A stretch of 64,000 nucleotides of DNA, taken from NCBI RefSeq assembly GCF_001519065.1, contig NZ_KQ954255.1:314870-378869 (forward strand), given 5' to 3'. Every line of letters starts with the position of its first letter. The first letter of the stretch is position 1. Below are positions 36,366-45,270 of the stretch, piece after piece. The notes below the pieces were generated by a model. The model was not told the origin of the DNA and made no database searches. It saw nothing but the letters and a program-made list of their open reading frames with translations. A program made the translations under genes and the position numbers. This DNA comes from Novosphingobium sp. FSW06-99 (GTDB lineage: Bacteria > Pseudomonadota > Alphaproteobacteria > Sphingomonadales > Sphingomonadaceae).

Positions 36366-36728
36366 TCAGTTGCCGTTGCTTTGCCCGCCGCTCCAGTTGC
36401 CGCCGCCGTTCTGCTGATGCTCGGCGCGCATCTTCTGCATATAGGCGCGCAGATCATCGCGGCTGATCTTGCCGGTGTGGTTCACGTCGATCGCGTTGAA
36501 ACGGTCTTCGCGGCGCCCGGCGGCTTTCCATTCGTCAAGCGTGATAAAGCCGTCGTGGTTGGTGTCCATCGCGTCAAAGCCGTGCGCGCCGCCGCCGCCG
36601 CCGTGATGGTGTTCGCCCTGATCCGGCGCGGCGGGGGGCGCATTCTGGTCGGGCGCGGTCTGCGCCATCGCCAGCGGTGCGGCGGCCAGCAAGGCCAGTG
36701 AAAGCGGAAATGCCAGTGTCCTGGTCAT
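36366..36728 (-). CDS. Exported EF-hand calcium-binding protein
   Basis: 120 residues. A signal peptide (MTRTLAFPLSLALLAAAPLAMA) is followed by a proline/histidine/glycine-rich linker (EHHHGGGGGAHG) and two EF-hand loops: DTNHDGFITLDEW and DVNHTGKISRDDL. The loops have acidic or amide residues at the expected calcium positions, with N-H-T-G in loop 2 slightly weaker. It is expected in the periplasm. Small EF-hand proteins like this are common in sphingomonads without known partners. It has no regulon palindrome and may not belong to the catabolic set. Confidence 0.88.
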   Translation of the reverse strand: MTRTLAFPLSLALLAAAPLAMAQTAPDQNAPPAAPDQGEHHHGGGGGAHGFDAMDTNHDGFITLDEWKAAGRREDRFNAIDVNHTGKISRDDLRAYMQKMRAEHQQNGGGNWSGGQSNGN

Positions 36729-36835
36729 GGCAACAAGTCTCCCGATCTGCATCACGGCAACGCCGCTGCATGCCACAATTTAGTCTGCGAAGGGGCCATG
36801 CGGAAGATGGCGCGACAAACTGTGACCAACTGCGA

Positions 36836-37630
36836 TCATTCGTGCCACAGCGCGATGCAGCGCATTTCGATGCTGGCACGCGGGGCACACCCCACAGGCG
36901 CGCGGCGATTGTCGAATGCGACATGCGGCACCGCGCGACCATCGCGCGAATCGCTGCTCTGGAACAGCAGCACTTCATCGCGCGTCAGATCGGGAAACCA
37001 GTGCCAGCGGTGCGCGGCATTGGCCGCCAGCACCCAACTGCCAAACCGCCATGGCTCGCCACCGGGGGGATCAAAGATCGCATCGGCCTCGATCCTGTCA
37101 TCAGGCGCGACGCTGGTCATATCGCACAGCGCCAGCGACACATCCTGCGGCGCGCCCGAAAACGCGCGCCACGCGTTGTAATGCGCGTAACGGCGCACCG
37201 CCTGTCCCGCCGGGATGGTGAGCCGGGCGAATTGCGCGGCGGTCTCGGCGGTCTGGTCGATATGGACAAACCGCGCCGGATGTGAATTGTCGCGCGTGCC
37301 CGCCTGTCCCGAAGCCTCGCTGAAGCGCACGATCCCCGGCGCGGTCACGATCACCGCATCGGCGCCGGTGGCTGCGCGCACCAGCGCGACGATCTCGTCG
37401 GGATAGACCGCAGCAACCGCATCGCGATCGGTAAAATCGCCGACCGCACTGGCATGCGGCAAACAGGCAAAGCCCTCGCGATCAAGCTGGGTACCGGCCC
37501 GCCGCCCGTCGATCAGCGGCATGTCGCGCGGATCAAGCGGCACGCGGTCGAGGTGATGCGCGTTGGCGTAATAATAAGGTCGGTTGCCGTCGCGCGCGAC
37601 ATAGGCGATTTCGGCGCTGTCGGAGCCCAT
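36836..37630 (-). CDS. CmcJ/NvfI-like putative Fe(II)/2-oxoglutarate oxygenase, second copy
   Basis: 264 residues from ATG 37630 (GAGAGGA before it). The same H-x-D...H layout as the 32-kb copy is seen: H123-I-D125 (FVHIDQTAE) and H236 (VPHVAFDN), with R240 after it. NAWRAFSGAPQDVSLALCDMTSV and WHWFPDLTRDEVLLF are shared family blocks. A strong left half of the regulon palindrome is 86 bases upstream (site K). It is the last catabolic-looking gene before tRNA-Pro. The reaction is unknown. Confidence 0.72.
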   Translation of the reverse strand: MGSDSAEIAYVARDGNRPYYYANAHHLDRVPLDPRDMPLIDGRRAGTQLDREGFACLPHASAVGDFTDRDAVAAVYPDEIVALVRAATGADAVIVTAPGIVRFSEASGQAGTRDNSHPARFVHIDQTAETAAQFARLTIPAGQAVRRYAHYNAWRAFSGAPQDVSLALCDMTSVAPDDRIEADAIFDPPGGEPWRFGSWVLAANAAHRWHWFPDLTRDEVLLFQSSDSRDGRAVPHVAFDNRRAPVGCAPRASIEMRCIALWHE

Positions 37631-37715
37631 GGCACAATCCTCTCGTGGCCGCCGGGCGCTGGCTGGCCCGGTCTTTGGCGCCAGAGTGATGGCACTGCTT
37701 CTGCTTGTCGAGGGG

Positions 37716-37738
37716 TTTTGTATGTTTCGCGTACAATG
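37716..37738. promoter_or_regulatory. Regulon palindrome, site K (second CmcJ-like gene)
   Basis: The left half TTTTGTATGTT is a 10-of-11 match; the right half (opposite strand) CATTGTACGCG matches 6. It is symmetric about 37727 and is the rightmost copy found. Confidence 0.6.
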
Positions 37739-37792
37739 ACCGCGAGCGCCCCGGTGGGGCAGGCTCGCTTGTCCAGCTATCGCGGATAGAAT

Positions 37793-37869
37793 TGGTCGGG
37801 ACGAGAGGATTCGAACCTCCGACCCCCACACCCCCAGTGTGATGCGCTACCAGGCTGCGCTACGTCCCG
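37793..37869 (-). tRNA. proL: tRNA-Pro (anticodon GGG)
   Basis: 77 bases including encoded CCA. The acceptor stem CGGGACG pairs with CGTCCCG. The D-arm has AGCGCAGCCTGGTAGCGC, the anticodon stem TCACA/TGTGG holds loop CTGGGGG (anticodon GGG, G37 as usual in tRNA-Pro), and the T-arm has GGAGGTTCGAATCCTC. It lies at the border between the catabolic region and the sec genes. Confidence 0.95.
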
Positions 37870-38098
37870 ACCGGAGGACGGGCCTATACGGAGCGTGCAT
37901 CGCGATGGCAAGCGGGTTGGCGCGACTATTTTTGCGAAGCGGCATTCGGGGGGCGCCGCACCCGGGTTTGCCGCTTGGGTTTGCCAATGCGCGGCCAAAC
38001 TGCTAGTCGCGCCAGCCACGTCGGGGAGTGGGGGGCTTTAAAGATGGCCTCGTGCGCCCGATATGGCGATTCGCGAAACACAGACCCAGATTTCTTCC

Positions 38099-38443
38099 AT
38101 GAACGGACCTGCCTTGTTCTCCATCCTTGATCTGGCCGCCGCGCAAACTGCCGGTGATCCCCCCGCTTATGTCCAGTTCCTGCCGCTGGTGGCGATGGCG
38201 GTGATCTTCTATTTCCTGATCCTTCGCCCGCAGATGCGCCGGCAGAAGGATCACCAGGCAAAGCTTGGCACGATCAAAAAGGGCGATCAGGTGGTGACCG
38301 CCGGCGGGCTGATCGCCAAAGTGCTGAAAGTCGATGAAACCACGGTCGATCTGGAAATCGCGCCGGGCGTCAAAGTCCGTGCGGTGAAATCGACCCTGGG
38401 CGATATCGTCCCGCCGGGCGGTACGCCAGTGGCCAACGACTGA
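38099..38443 (+). CDS. yajC: Preprotein translocase accessory subunit YajC
   Basis: 114 residues from ATG 38099; an in-frame ATG 38063 would add 12 polar residues and neither start has a clear ribosome site. There is one membrane helix (FLPLVAMAVIFYFLILRPQ) and then the cytoplasmic domain RRQKDHQAKLGTIKKGDQVVTAGGLIAKVLKV, the YajC signature. It joins SecDF in the Sec holotranslocon. It is followed by secD after 19 bases, the standard order. Confidence 0.95.
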   Translation: MNGPALFSILDLAAAQTAGDPPAYVQFLPLVAMAVIFYFLILRPQMRRQKDHQAKLGTIKKGDQVVTAGGLIAKVLKVDETTVDLEIAPGVKVRAVKSTLGDIVPPGGTPVAND

Positions 38444-38462
38444 GCGGACGGGACCTTTACGC

Positions 38463-40070
38463 ATGCTCGAATTTCCGCGCTGGAAAGTCATCTGGCTCTG
38501 GTTGATTACCCTGGGGTTTGCGCTGGCGGCCTTGCCGTCGGTGGTCGATGTCGCCGGGCTGCGCTGGCCCGCCGGACTGCCCGAACCCAAAGTCAATCTG
38601 GGCCTCGACCTGGCCGGGGGCAGCGATATCCTGCTCGAAGCCGATCCCACCCAGGTCCGCACCCAGCGGATCGAGGGGATGGAAGAATCAGTGCGCAACA
38701 AACTGCGCACAATGTCGCAGCCGGTGCGGATCAGCGATATTTCCAACAACAACGGCACGTTGACGTTCCTGGTCGATGACCCGTCAAAGATCGACGCGGT
38801 GCGCGAAGCGGTGCTGCCGCTGACCAATGGCGCCGGGCTGACCGGCAAGCGCGACTGGACGATCAACGTCGTCGACGGCAATCGCTTTGTGCTGGCGCCA
38901 ACGCAGGAAGGCATCGACCAGGCGGTGACGCAGGCGATGGACACCGCGGTCGAAGTCGTGCGCAAACGTATCGACGCACTGGGCACCAAGGAACCGACCA
39001 TCGTGCGTTCGGGCGCCGACCGCATTCTGGTGCAGGTGCCTGGTCTGCAGGACCCGCAGGCGCTGAAAAACCTGCTTGGCCAGACGGCCAAGCTGGAATT
39101 CAAGCTGGTCGACGGCTCCGCCAATCCGGCCGACGTGGCGCAGGGCATTGTGCCGCCGGGCGACGAGATCGTGCCTTATGCCGATGTGAAGCCCGGCCAG
39201 CCCGCGCCCAAGATCGCGGTGCACCGGCTGGGCGGGATTCGCGGCGACGAACTGACCAACGCGCAACTGTCGAACAACCCGCAGACCAACGCGGCGGACG
39301 TGGCGATCACCTTCAACAGCGACGGCGGGGCCAAATTCGCCAAGCTGACCTCGGCCAACGTGGGCAAGCCGTTTGCCATCATCCTCGACGGCAAAGTGCT
39401 GTCGGCGCCCAATATCAATGAACCGATCCTGGGCGGCAGCGCGGTGATCTCGGGCAATTTCACCAACGACAGCGCCAGCCAACTGGCGATCTCGCTGCGG
39501 TCGGGTGCCTTGCCGGTCGATCTCAAGGTGATCGAGGAACGTACCGTCGGGCCCGATCTCGGCGCGGATTCGATCCGCAAGGGCGTGATCGCGATGGGCG
39601 TCGGCACGCTGGCGCTGGTGGTGTTCATTCTGGTCACATATGGCCGGTTCGGGGTCTATGCCTGCGTCGCGCTGCTGATCAACTTGTTCATGATCCTGGG
39701 CACGATGGGGCTGATCGGCACCACGCTGACATTGCCGGGGATTGCCGGGTTCGTGCTGACGATCGGCGCGGCGGTCGATGCGCAAGTGCTGATCTTTGAG
39801 CGCATCCGCGAGGAACGCCATCGCGGGCGGCGCGTCGTGCAGGCGGTGGAAATCGGCTACAAGGAGGCGACCCGCGCGATCTTTGACGCCAATTTCACCA
39901 ATATCATCGCCGCCACACTGATGTTTGCGTTCGGTTCGGGCCCGGTCAAGGGCTTTGCCGTGGTGCTGATGATCGGCATCGTGACGTCGGTGTTCACCGG
40001 CGTGGTGCTGACGCGGATGTGGGTCGCGCAATGGTTGCGCCGCGCCCGTCCCGCCGAAATCAATCTGTAA
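38463..40070 (+). CDS. secD: Protein translocase subunit SecD
   Basis: 535 residues. One N-terminal membrane helix precedes the large periplasmic part, with LGLDLAGGSDILLEAD (motif D1) at residues 44-60 and the P1 subdomain. Five further helices start at about residue 373 with the D4-type VDAQVLIFERIREE loop. SecD uses the proton gradient with SecF to pull secreted proteins through the membrane. The normal yajC-secD-secF operon is intact. Confidence 0.98.
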   Translation: MLEFPRWKVIWLWLITLGFALAALPSVVDVAGLRWPAGLPEPKVNLGLDLAGGSDILLEADPTQVRTQRIEGMEESVRNKLRTMSQPVRISDISNNNGTLTFLVDDPSKIDAVREAVLPLTNGAGLTGKRDWTINVVDGNRFVLAPTQEGIDQAVTQAMDTAVEVVRKRIDALGTKEPTIVRSGADRILVQVPGLQDPQALKNLLGQTAKLEFKLVDGSANPADVAQGIVPPGDEIVPYADVKPGQPAPKIAVHRLGGIRGDELTNAQLSNNPQTNAADVAITFNSDGGAKFAKLTSANVGKPFAIILDGKVLSAPNINEPILGGSAVISGNFTNDSASQLAISLRSGALPVDLKVIEERTVGPDLGADSIRKGVIAMGVGTLALVVFILVTYGRFGVYACVALLINLFMILGTMGLIGTTLTLPGIAGFVLTIGAAVDAQVLIFERIREERHRGRRVVQAVEIGYKEATRAIFDANFTNIIAATLMFAFGSGPVKGFAVVLMIGIVTSVFTGVVLTRMWVAQWLRRARPAEINL

Positions 40071-40085
40071 GAGGAGGCCGGTTCG

Positions 40086-41057
40086 ATGAAACTCCTCAAA
40101 CTCGTTCCCGACCATACCAACATCCATTTCCTCAAATGGCGGGTGCCGTTCTATCTGGTCAGCGTGCTGCTGGTCGCCGCCTCGTGGGGGCTGGTGCTGA
40201 CCAAGGGGCTGAATCTGGGCGTCGATTTCATCGGCGGACAGATGATCCGGGTGACGTTCGACCACAGCGCAGAGGCGCCGGTGGCAACCTTGCGCGATGA
40301 AGTGACCCAACTGGGCTATGGCGAGCCGACGATCCAGCGGTTCGGCAAACCCAACGAGATTTCGATCCGCATGAAATTGCCGGTCGGCGCCGACAAGGAC
40401 CCGGCGCTGTCCGACAAGATGTCGCGCACGATCACCGCATCGGTGAAGGCGCATCATGCCGATGCGCGGATCGACGGGGTTGATTCGGTGTCGGGCAAAG
40501 TGTCGAAGGAATTGGGCTGGGATGCGTTCCGCGCGCTCGGGCTGGCGGCGGTGTTCGTGGCCGGTTATATCTGGCTGCGCTTTGAATGGCAGTTCGGGAT
40601 CGGCGCGTTGCTGTCGCTGGTTCACGACGTCAGTCTGACTTTGGGCCTGTTTGCGCTGACGCAGATGGAGTTCGATCTGAATATCGTCGCGGCATTGCTG
40701 ACGCTGATCGGCTATTCGCTCAACGACACCATCGTCGTCTATGACCGCATCCGCGAAAACCTGAAAAAGTATCGCAAGATGCCGATGCCCGAATTGCTCG
40801 ACTTGTCGGTCAACGAAACGCTGGCGCGCACGATCGTGACCTCGCTCTCGATGCTGATCACGCTGATCGCGCTGCTGCTGCTTGGTCCGCAAGTGATTTT
40901 CGGCTTTACCGCCGCGATCACGCTGGGGATTTTTGTCGGCACCTACAGCTCGATCTATATGGCTGCGCCGATCCTGATCTGGCTGAAAGTGTCGTCCAAG
41001 AGCTTTGTGCCCGGTGAGGCGTCGGGCGACGTTCCGCCCTCGGCCAAGCGCGCCTGA
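40086..41057 (+). CDS. secF: Protein translocase subunit SecF
   Basis: 323 residues. The first helix is followed by LNLGVDFIGGQMIRV (SecF motif F1), then a periplasmic domain and five C-terminal helices with IGYSLNDTIVVYDRIRENLKKYR, a strong SecF signature. ATG 40086 is 15 bases after the secD stop with GAGGAGG upstream. It ends at a hairpin shared with the convergent glycosyltransferase. Confidence 0.98.
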   Translation: MKLLKLVPDHTNIHFLKWRVPFYLVSVLLVAASWGLVLTKGLNLGVDFIGGQMIRVTFDHSAEAPVATLRDEVTQLGYGEPTIQRFGKPNEISIRMKLPVGADKDPALSDKMSRTITASVKAHHADARIDGVDSVSGKVSKELGWDAFRALGLAAVFVAGYIWLRFEWQFGIGALLSLVHDVSLTLGLFALTQMEFDLNIVAALLTLIGYSLNDTIVVYDRIRENLKKYRKMPMPELLDLSVNETLARTIVTSLSMLITLIALLLLGPQVIFGFTAAITLGIFVGTYSSIYMAAPILIWLKVSSKSFVPGEASGDVPPSAKRA

Positions 41058-41062
41058 CGCAG

Positions 41063-41088
41063 AACCCTCCTCCGTCGCGGGGAGGGTT
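41063..41088. terminator. Bidirectional hairpin between secF and the glycosyltransferase
   Basis: AACCCTCC and GGAGGGTT form an 8-bp stem around a GC-rich 10-base loop, just before the stop codon of the minus-strand gene. No long T run on either side. Confidence 0.5.
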
Positions 41089-42279
41089 TCAGCCAATCGC
41101 GGCGCGGTAGATTTCGGCCAGCCGCGCCGCGTTGGTATCCCACGTGAACCGCGCGGCAACCGCGGCGACTTCGGCGGGATCGAACTGTGCGTCGAGCACA
41201 TCGCGCAGCCCTTGAGCAATTGCGGCTGGTTCGCGCGCCACCAGGCGGCCTGCTGCGGGGCGGTCGATCACCTCGCGCGCACCGCCGACATCGGGGATCA
41301 CCAGCGGCGCGCCGCTGGCCAGCGCCTCGATCCAGGCATTGGCGATGCCTTCGCGTTCAGAGGCCAGCACCATCGCCTCGGCCGCGCTCAGCAGCAGCGG
41401 CAGATCGTCATGGCCCAGGCTGCCGGCAAAGCGCACCCGCGCGTCCAGCCCGGCGCGCGCCACTTGTTGGCGCAATGCGGCTTCGTCGGGCCCCGCGCCG
41501 ACCAGCACCAGCGCCACATTGTCGGGCAGATCGCGCAGCGCCTCGATCGCCAGCGCCTGGCCCTTGATCGCGATCAGCGCGCCGACGCTCGCCACGATGC
41601 GCGCCGTGGCGGGTATGGCCAGCGCAGGCAGACGCTCGGCCAGCGCGCGGCGCGCATCATCGCGCGGGCGCGGGTAAAACCGGCTGTGATCCAGCCCGGT
41701 ATAATGCACCTGCATACGCTCTTCGGGCAGGCCCAGTGCCACCATGTCGCGCGCCAGCGCCGCTGAGACCGACAGCAGCACACGCGCCTGATCGGCGGCG
41801 GCGCGGATCTGCGCCAGCGCGGCGGGCCGCGTGCCCCAATAGAGAATGTCGCCGCCGCGCGCCTTGATCGCCAGCGGCAGGTTCAGCGCGCGGGCGATCC
41901 GCGCGGCGGCAGGCCCGTCGGGATAGAAGAATTGCGCATCGACCATGTCGAACGGCCGTTCGGCATGCAGGCGCCGCGCCAGCGGCAGCACCGCGCGCGC
42001 GATGAGCAGGGGATTGAACCGCCCGGACAGACCGGGGATCAGCGCAAACCGCGGATGGTACACGGTAACCCCGCCGGAGTGTTCGACCGCCGGGATCGTG
42101 CGCAACGCGGCATAGCGCGCCAGCGGCAGCAGCGGGGGCAGGCCGATCGGGTTGATCACCGTCACCTCCCAATCGCCCCGGCGCGCCAGCCCCTCCATCT
42201 GGTTCTGGACAAACCGGCCAAAGCCGGGGCGGGGCGGGGCGGGATAGAGTGTCGCCAGCGACAACAGGCGCAAGGTCAA
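41089..42279 (-). CDS. GT4-family glycosyltransferase
   Basis: 396 residues. The N-terminal acceptor domain begins LRLLSLATLYPAPPRPGFGRFVQNQ; the C-terminal GT-B domain has VASVGALIAIKGQ, LVLVGAGPDE, VRFAGSLGHDDLPLLLSAAEAMVLASEREGIANAWIEALASGAPLVIPDVGGAREV, including the E-x7-E type donor motif. There is no ATG ahead of the first beta strand; TTG 42279 overlaps the XRE stop by 4 bases and is the best start. It likely adds a sugar to a lipid or exopolysaccharide intermediate. Acceptor is unknown. Confidence 0.88.
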   Translation of the reverse strand: MTLRLLSLATLYPAPPRPGFGRFVQNQMEGLARRGDWEVTVINPIGLPPLLPLARYAALRTIPAVEHSGGVTVYHPRFALIPGLSGRFNPLLIARAVLPLARRLHAERPFDMVDAQFFYPDGPAAARIARALNLPLAIKARGGDILYWGTRPAALAQIRAAADQARVLLSVSAALARDMVALGLPEERMQVHYTGLDHSRFYPRPRDDARRALAERLPALAIPATARIVASVGALIAIKGQALAIEALRDLPDNVALVLVGAGPDEAALRQQVARAGLDARVRFAGSLGHDDLPLLLSAAEAMVLASEREGIANAWIEALASGAPLVIPDVGGAREVIDRPAAGRLVAREPAAIAQGLRDVLDAQFDPAEVAAVAARFTWDTNAARLAEIYRAAIG

Positions 42280-42848
42280 AGGCGGCGCACCAGCATCTCC
42301 GCCACGGCGAGCCAGTTGGGCCGGTCGATCACCACCTGCCGCTGGCCGATCCCGGGGGGCAGGATGGCAATGCGTTCGCCATCGCGATCGATCATCCGGC
42401 CAAACGCGTAGCGTCCGCCGGGGCGCGGGGCGAGCACGTCGCGGTTGAGCGCGCGGGGGAATTCGTCGGGCCCAGTCTGGCGCAGCCAGATCTGGTCGCC
42501 GGTGCGGTATTCGCCCGCGCTGGCCTCGACCGAGACCACCACCAGCGTTGCCTCGCCACCCGGCACAATCGGAAACAGCGCCTCGACCGGGTTGGTCACC
42601 GCTTCGGCACCATGGACGCCCAGCCGCGCGATCAGCGTCGGCGTGGTGCTGCTTTCCGCCTTGACCAGCAATTGCGGATCGACGCCCAGCGCGCCGGCAA
42701 TGCGGTTCATCCACGATAGCGACAGCGACCGCATGCCGGTTTCCAGCCGACCGATCGTCTGCGCCGTGGTCGGCGGCTGGCAGCGGGCCGCCACTTCGGC
42801 CAGCGTCAGGCCCTTTTGCCGGCGGATGTCGCGAATGCGATTGATCAT
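42276..42848 (-). CDS. XRE-family transcriptional regulator with C-terminal sensor/peptidase-like domain
   Basis: 190 residues. The N-terminal Cro/CI-type helix-turn-helix has IRDIRRQKGLTLAEVAARCQPPTTAQTIGRLETGMRSLSLSWMNRIAGALGVD. The C-terminal half (residues 75-190, with VVSVEASAGEYRTGDQIWLR and YAFGRMIDRDGERIAILPPG) resembles the S24/LexA-like beta-domain, but no catalytic Ser-Lys pair stands out. An inverted-repeat pair 23 to 48 bases upstream suggests autoregulation. It is coupled by a 4-base overlap to the glycosyltransferase. Confidence 0.88.
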   Translation of the reverse strand: MINRIRDIRRQKGLTLAEVAARCQPPTTAQTIGRLETGMRSLSLSWMNRIAGALGVDPQLLVKAESSTTPTLIARLGVHGAEAVTNPVEALFPIVPGGEATLVVVSVEASAGEYRTGDQIWLRQTGPDEFPRALNRDVLAPRPGGRYAFGRMIDRDGERIAILPPGIGQRQVVIDRPNWLAVAEMLVRRL

Positions 42849-42870
42849 GTTCAACTCTCGCAAGGCACAG

Positions 42871-42896
42871 GGACTACGCAAATAGTCCTATACTAT
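42871..42896 (-). promoter_or_regulatory. Nested inverted repeats upstream of the XRE regulator
   Basis: GGACTA-N6-TAGTCC (42871-42888) overlaps ATAGT-N5-ACTAT (42882-42896). Such paired dyads directly before an XRE regulator gene are typical autoregulatory operators. No binding evidence. Confidence 0.5.
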
Positions 42897-42959
42897 TGGC
42901 GGCTGGGCAAGTGCGCGATCCGTATCCTTGTTGCGTGACATGCAAATTTCATAAAGAGT

Positions 42960-44768
42960 TCAACCTTCGACCAGCTCGGCCAGCTCCAGCCAGCGCATTT
43001 CGGCCGCATCCTTGTCGGCGCGCAGGGCATCGAGCGCGGCGGTCAGCCTGGCAAACCGGTCCGGATCGCGCGCATAGAGCGCCGGATCGGCCAGATCGGC
43101 CTCGCCCCGTGCGATCGCGGTGTCGATCTCTTCGATCCGCCTGGGCAGCAATTCGTAATCACGCTGATCCTTGTACGACAGCTTGGCCTTGCGCGGCGGC
43201 GGCGGCGGGGGAGGCGGCGCGGCAGGGGTTGCGGCGGTGGCCTTGGCCACCGGGCGGCCCTGCTGGCGCTGCTTGCGGATGGCGTCCCAATCGGCATAGC
43301 CGCCCGCCACCACATCGACCCGGCCCGATCCGTCGAGCCCGAGCGTGATGGTCACCGTGCGGTCGAGAAAGTCGCGGTCGTGGCTGACGATCAGCACCGT
43401 GCCGTCATAATCGGCGATCACTTCCTGCAACAAGTCGAGCGTCTCCAGATCGAGATCGTTGGTTGGCTCGTCGAGCACCAGCAGATTGGACTTGCGTGCG
43501 AATTCGCGCGCCAGCAGCAACCGTGATCGTTCGCCGCCCGACAGCGTGCCCACGCGCGCCTCGACCAGGCCGGGATCGAACAGGAAATCCTTGAGATAGC
43601 CCTGGATATGTTTGCGCACACCGCGCACATCGATCCAGTCGCCCCCTTCGGCCAGCACGTCGCGGATGCGCTTTTCGGGCGACATCAGGCTGCGTTGCTG
43701 ATCGATCATCACGCCTTCCAGCGTCTTGGCCAGCGTGATCGTGCCGTTGTCTGGCGCCAGTTCGCCGGTCAGCAGTTTCAGCAGCGTGGTCTTGCCCGCG
43801 CCATTGGCGCCGACCACGCCGATGCGATCGCCGCGCGTGATGCGCAACGAAAAATCCTTGATGATCGTGCGTTCGCCAAACCGCTTGGTCACGCCATCGG
43901 CCACGATCACCGCCTTGCTCTTGGCATCGTCGGTGGCCAGTGCCAGCTTGGCCGCGCCCTGCGGTGACAGCATGGCGGCGCGTTGCGCGCGCATTTCGCC
44001 CAGCTTGGCCAGCCGCCCCTGGTTGCGTTTGCGCCGCGCGGTCACCCCGCGTTGCAGCCAGTGCAGTTCCAGCTTCAGCTTGGCATCCAGCTTTTCGGCG
44101 GCGCGCGCCTCTTCGGCATAGACCGTTTCCATCCACGCTTCATAGCCGCCAAAGCCGATGTCCTTGCGCCGCAGGCTGCTGCGATCGAGCCACAGCGTGG
44201 CGCGGGTCAGCCGTTCCAGAAACGTGCGGTCGTGGCTGATCGCGACAAATGCGCCATTATAGCGTTGCAGCCACGCCTCCAGCCATTCGATCGCCGACAG
44301 GTCGAGGTGGTTGGTCGGTTCATCCAGCAACAGCAGATCGGGCTCGCTGGCCAGCGCGCGGGCCAGCGCGGCGCGGCGGCGTTCGCCGCCCGATGCGCTG
44401 TCGGCCTGGCGCGACAGGTCGATGCCTAGCTGGTCGGCGATCGCTTCCACTTCGTGCCGTTGCGGCGCATCGGCGCCGTGCAGTGCAAAATCCAGCAGCG
44501 TGTCGTGCCCGGTAAAGAACGGGTCCTGTTCCAGCGTGACGATACGCGTGCCCGGTTGCACCGAGCGTTTGCCGCGATCGGCCTCGATCAACCCGCCGAT
44601 CAGTTTCATCAGCGTGGTTTTCCCCGCGCCGTTGCGCCCGATCAGCGCCAGCCGGTCGCGCGGCCCGATCGACAGGTCGATGTCCTGAAACAGCCAGCCG
44701 CCATTTTGATTGGAGGCGCCCTGGATCAGGCCAAGGCCTTCCCAGCTTAGAATTGGTGCAATTGCCAT
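42960..44768 (-). CDS. uup: ABC-F family ATPase (Uup type)
   Basis: 602 residues with two ABC cassettes and no membrane segments. The first Walker A is GRNGAGKT, signature SGGERRR and Walker B LLLDEPTNHLDL. The second Walker A is GANGAGKT, signature LSGGERSR and Walker B LVLDEPTNDLDLE followed by SHDRDFLDR. The N-D-L form in the second Walker B and the C-terminal extension (proline-rich linker, then KLSYKDQRDYELLPRRIEEIDT) point to Uup. ABC-F proteins act on ribosomes or on DNA-structure stability rather than in transport. ATG 44768 is used because MAIAPILSWEGLG matches family starts. Confidence 0.93.
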   Translation of the reverse strand: MAIAPILSWEGLGLIQGASNQNGGWLFQDIDLSIGPRDRLALIGRNGAGKTTLMKLIGGLIEADRGKRSVQPGTRIVTLEQDPFFTGHDTLLDFALHGADAPQRHEVEAIADQLGIDLSRQADSASGGERRRAALARALASEPDLLLLDEPTNHLDLSAIEWLEAWLQRYNGAFVAISHDRTFLERLTRATLWLDRSSLRRKDIGFGGYEAWMETVYAEEARAAEKLDAKLKLELHWLQRGVTARRKRNQGRLAKLGEMRAQRAAMLSPQGAAKLALATDDAKSKAVIVADGVTKRFGERTIIKDFSLRITRGDRIGVVGANGAGKTTLLKLLTGELAPDNGTITLAKTLEGVMIDQQRSLMSPEKRIRDVLAEGGDWIDVRGVRKHIQGYLKDFLFDPGLVEARVGTLSGGERSRLLLAREFARKSNLLVLDEPTNDLDLETLDLLQEVIADYDGTVLIVSHDRDFLDRTVTITLGLDGSGRVDVVAGGYADWDAIRKQRQQGRPVAKATAATPAAPPPPPPPPRKAKLSYKDQRDYELLPRRIEEIDTAIARGEADLADPALYARDPDRFARLTAALDALRADKDAAEMRWLELAELVEG

Positions 44769-44897
44769 AGGCCGCGCGCATAAAGCAGATGGCGCCAATG
44801 CAAAAGCCTGTCCCGATAAAAACCGGGCGCATGCGCAACAGGCTTGCAACCTCATTCACTATGCGTTCAATGCACCCATGGTAGGGGCCGTGGCATA

Positions 44898-45257
44898 ATG
44901 AAACGCAATCATCTTGCCCTATGCGGCGCCATGGTCGTGCTGGCGCTGTTGTCGCCGCCGCCGGTGGCTGCGCATCCGGACCGGTTTGCCCCCGCGTCGT
45001 TCCAGCGCGCGGCAATCGATCGCCATCCGGGGCACGAAGCGCAAAACGAGGCCAGGCGCGAAATGCGCGCGGGCAATGTGCATTCGCTGCGCGATATCGA
45101 ACGATCGGTGCTGCCGACCATGCGCGGCACGCAATACCTGGGCCCCGAATACGATCCCGAAGCGATGGCCTATCGGCTGAAATTCATCCGCGACGGGCGT
45201 GTCACCTTTGTCGATGTCGATGCACGCACCGGGCAAGTGTTGTCGCGCACGCGCTAA
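44898..45257 (+). CDS. Exported PepSY-like protein
   Basis: 119 residues. Signal peptide MKRNHLALCGAMVVLALLSPPPVAA; the mature part has EARREMRAGNVHSLRDIERSVLPTMRG and a C-terminal YRLKFIRDGRVTFVDVDARTGQVLSRTR, the alpha-beta-beta pattern of PepSY domains. These often lie just upstream of PhoP/PhoQ-like two-component genes, as here, and may modulate the sensor or a periplasmic protease. It is separated from the response regulator by a long hairpin element. Confidence 0.85.
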   Translation: MKRNHLALCGAMVVLALLSPPPVAAHPDRFAPASFQRAAIDRHPGHEAQNEARREMRAGNVHSLRDIERSVLPTMRGTQYLGPEYDPEAMAYRLKFIRDGRVTFVDVDARTGQVLSRTR

Positions 45258-45270
45258 GCCGCGGGTCTGA

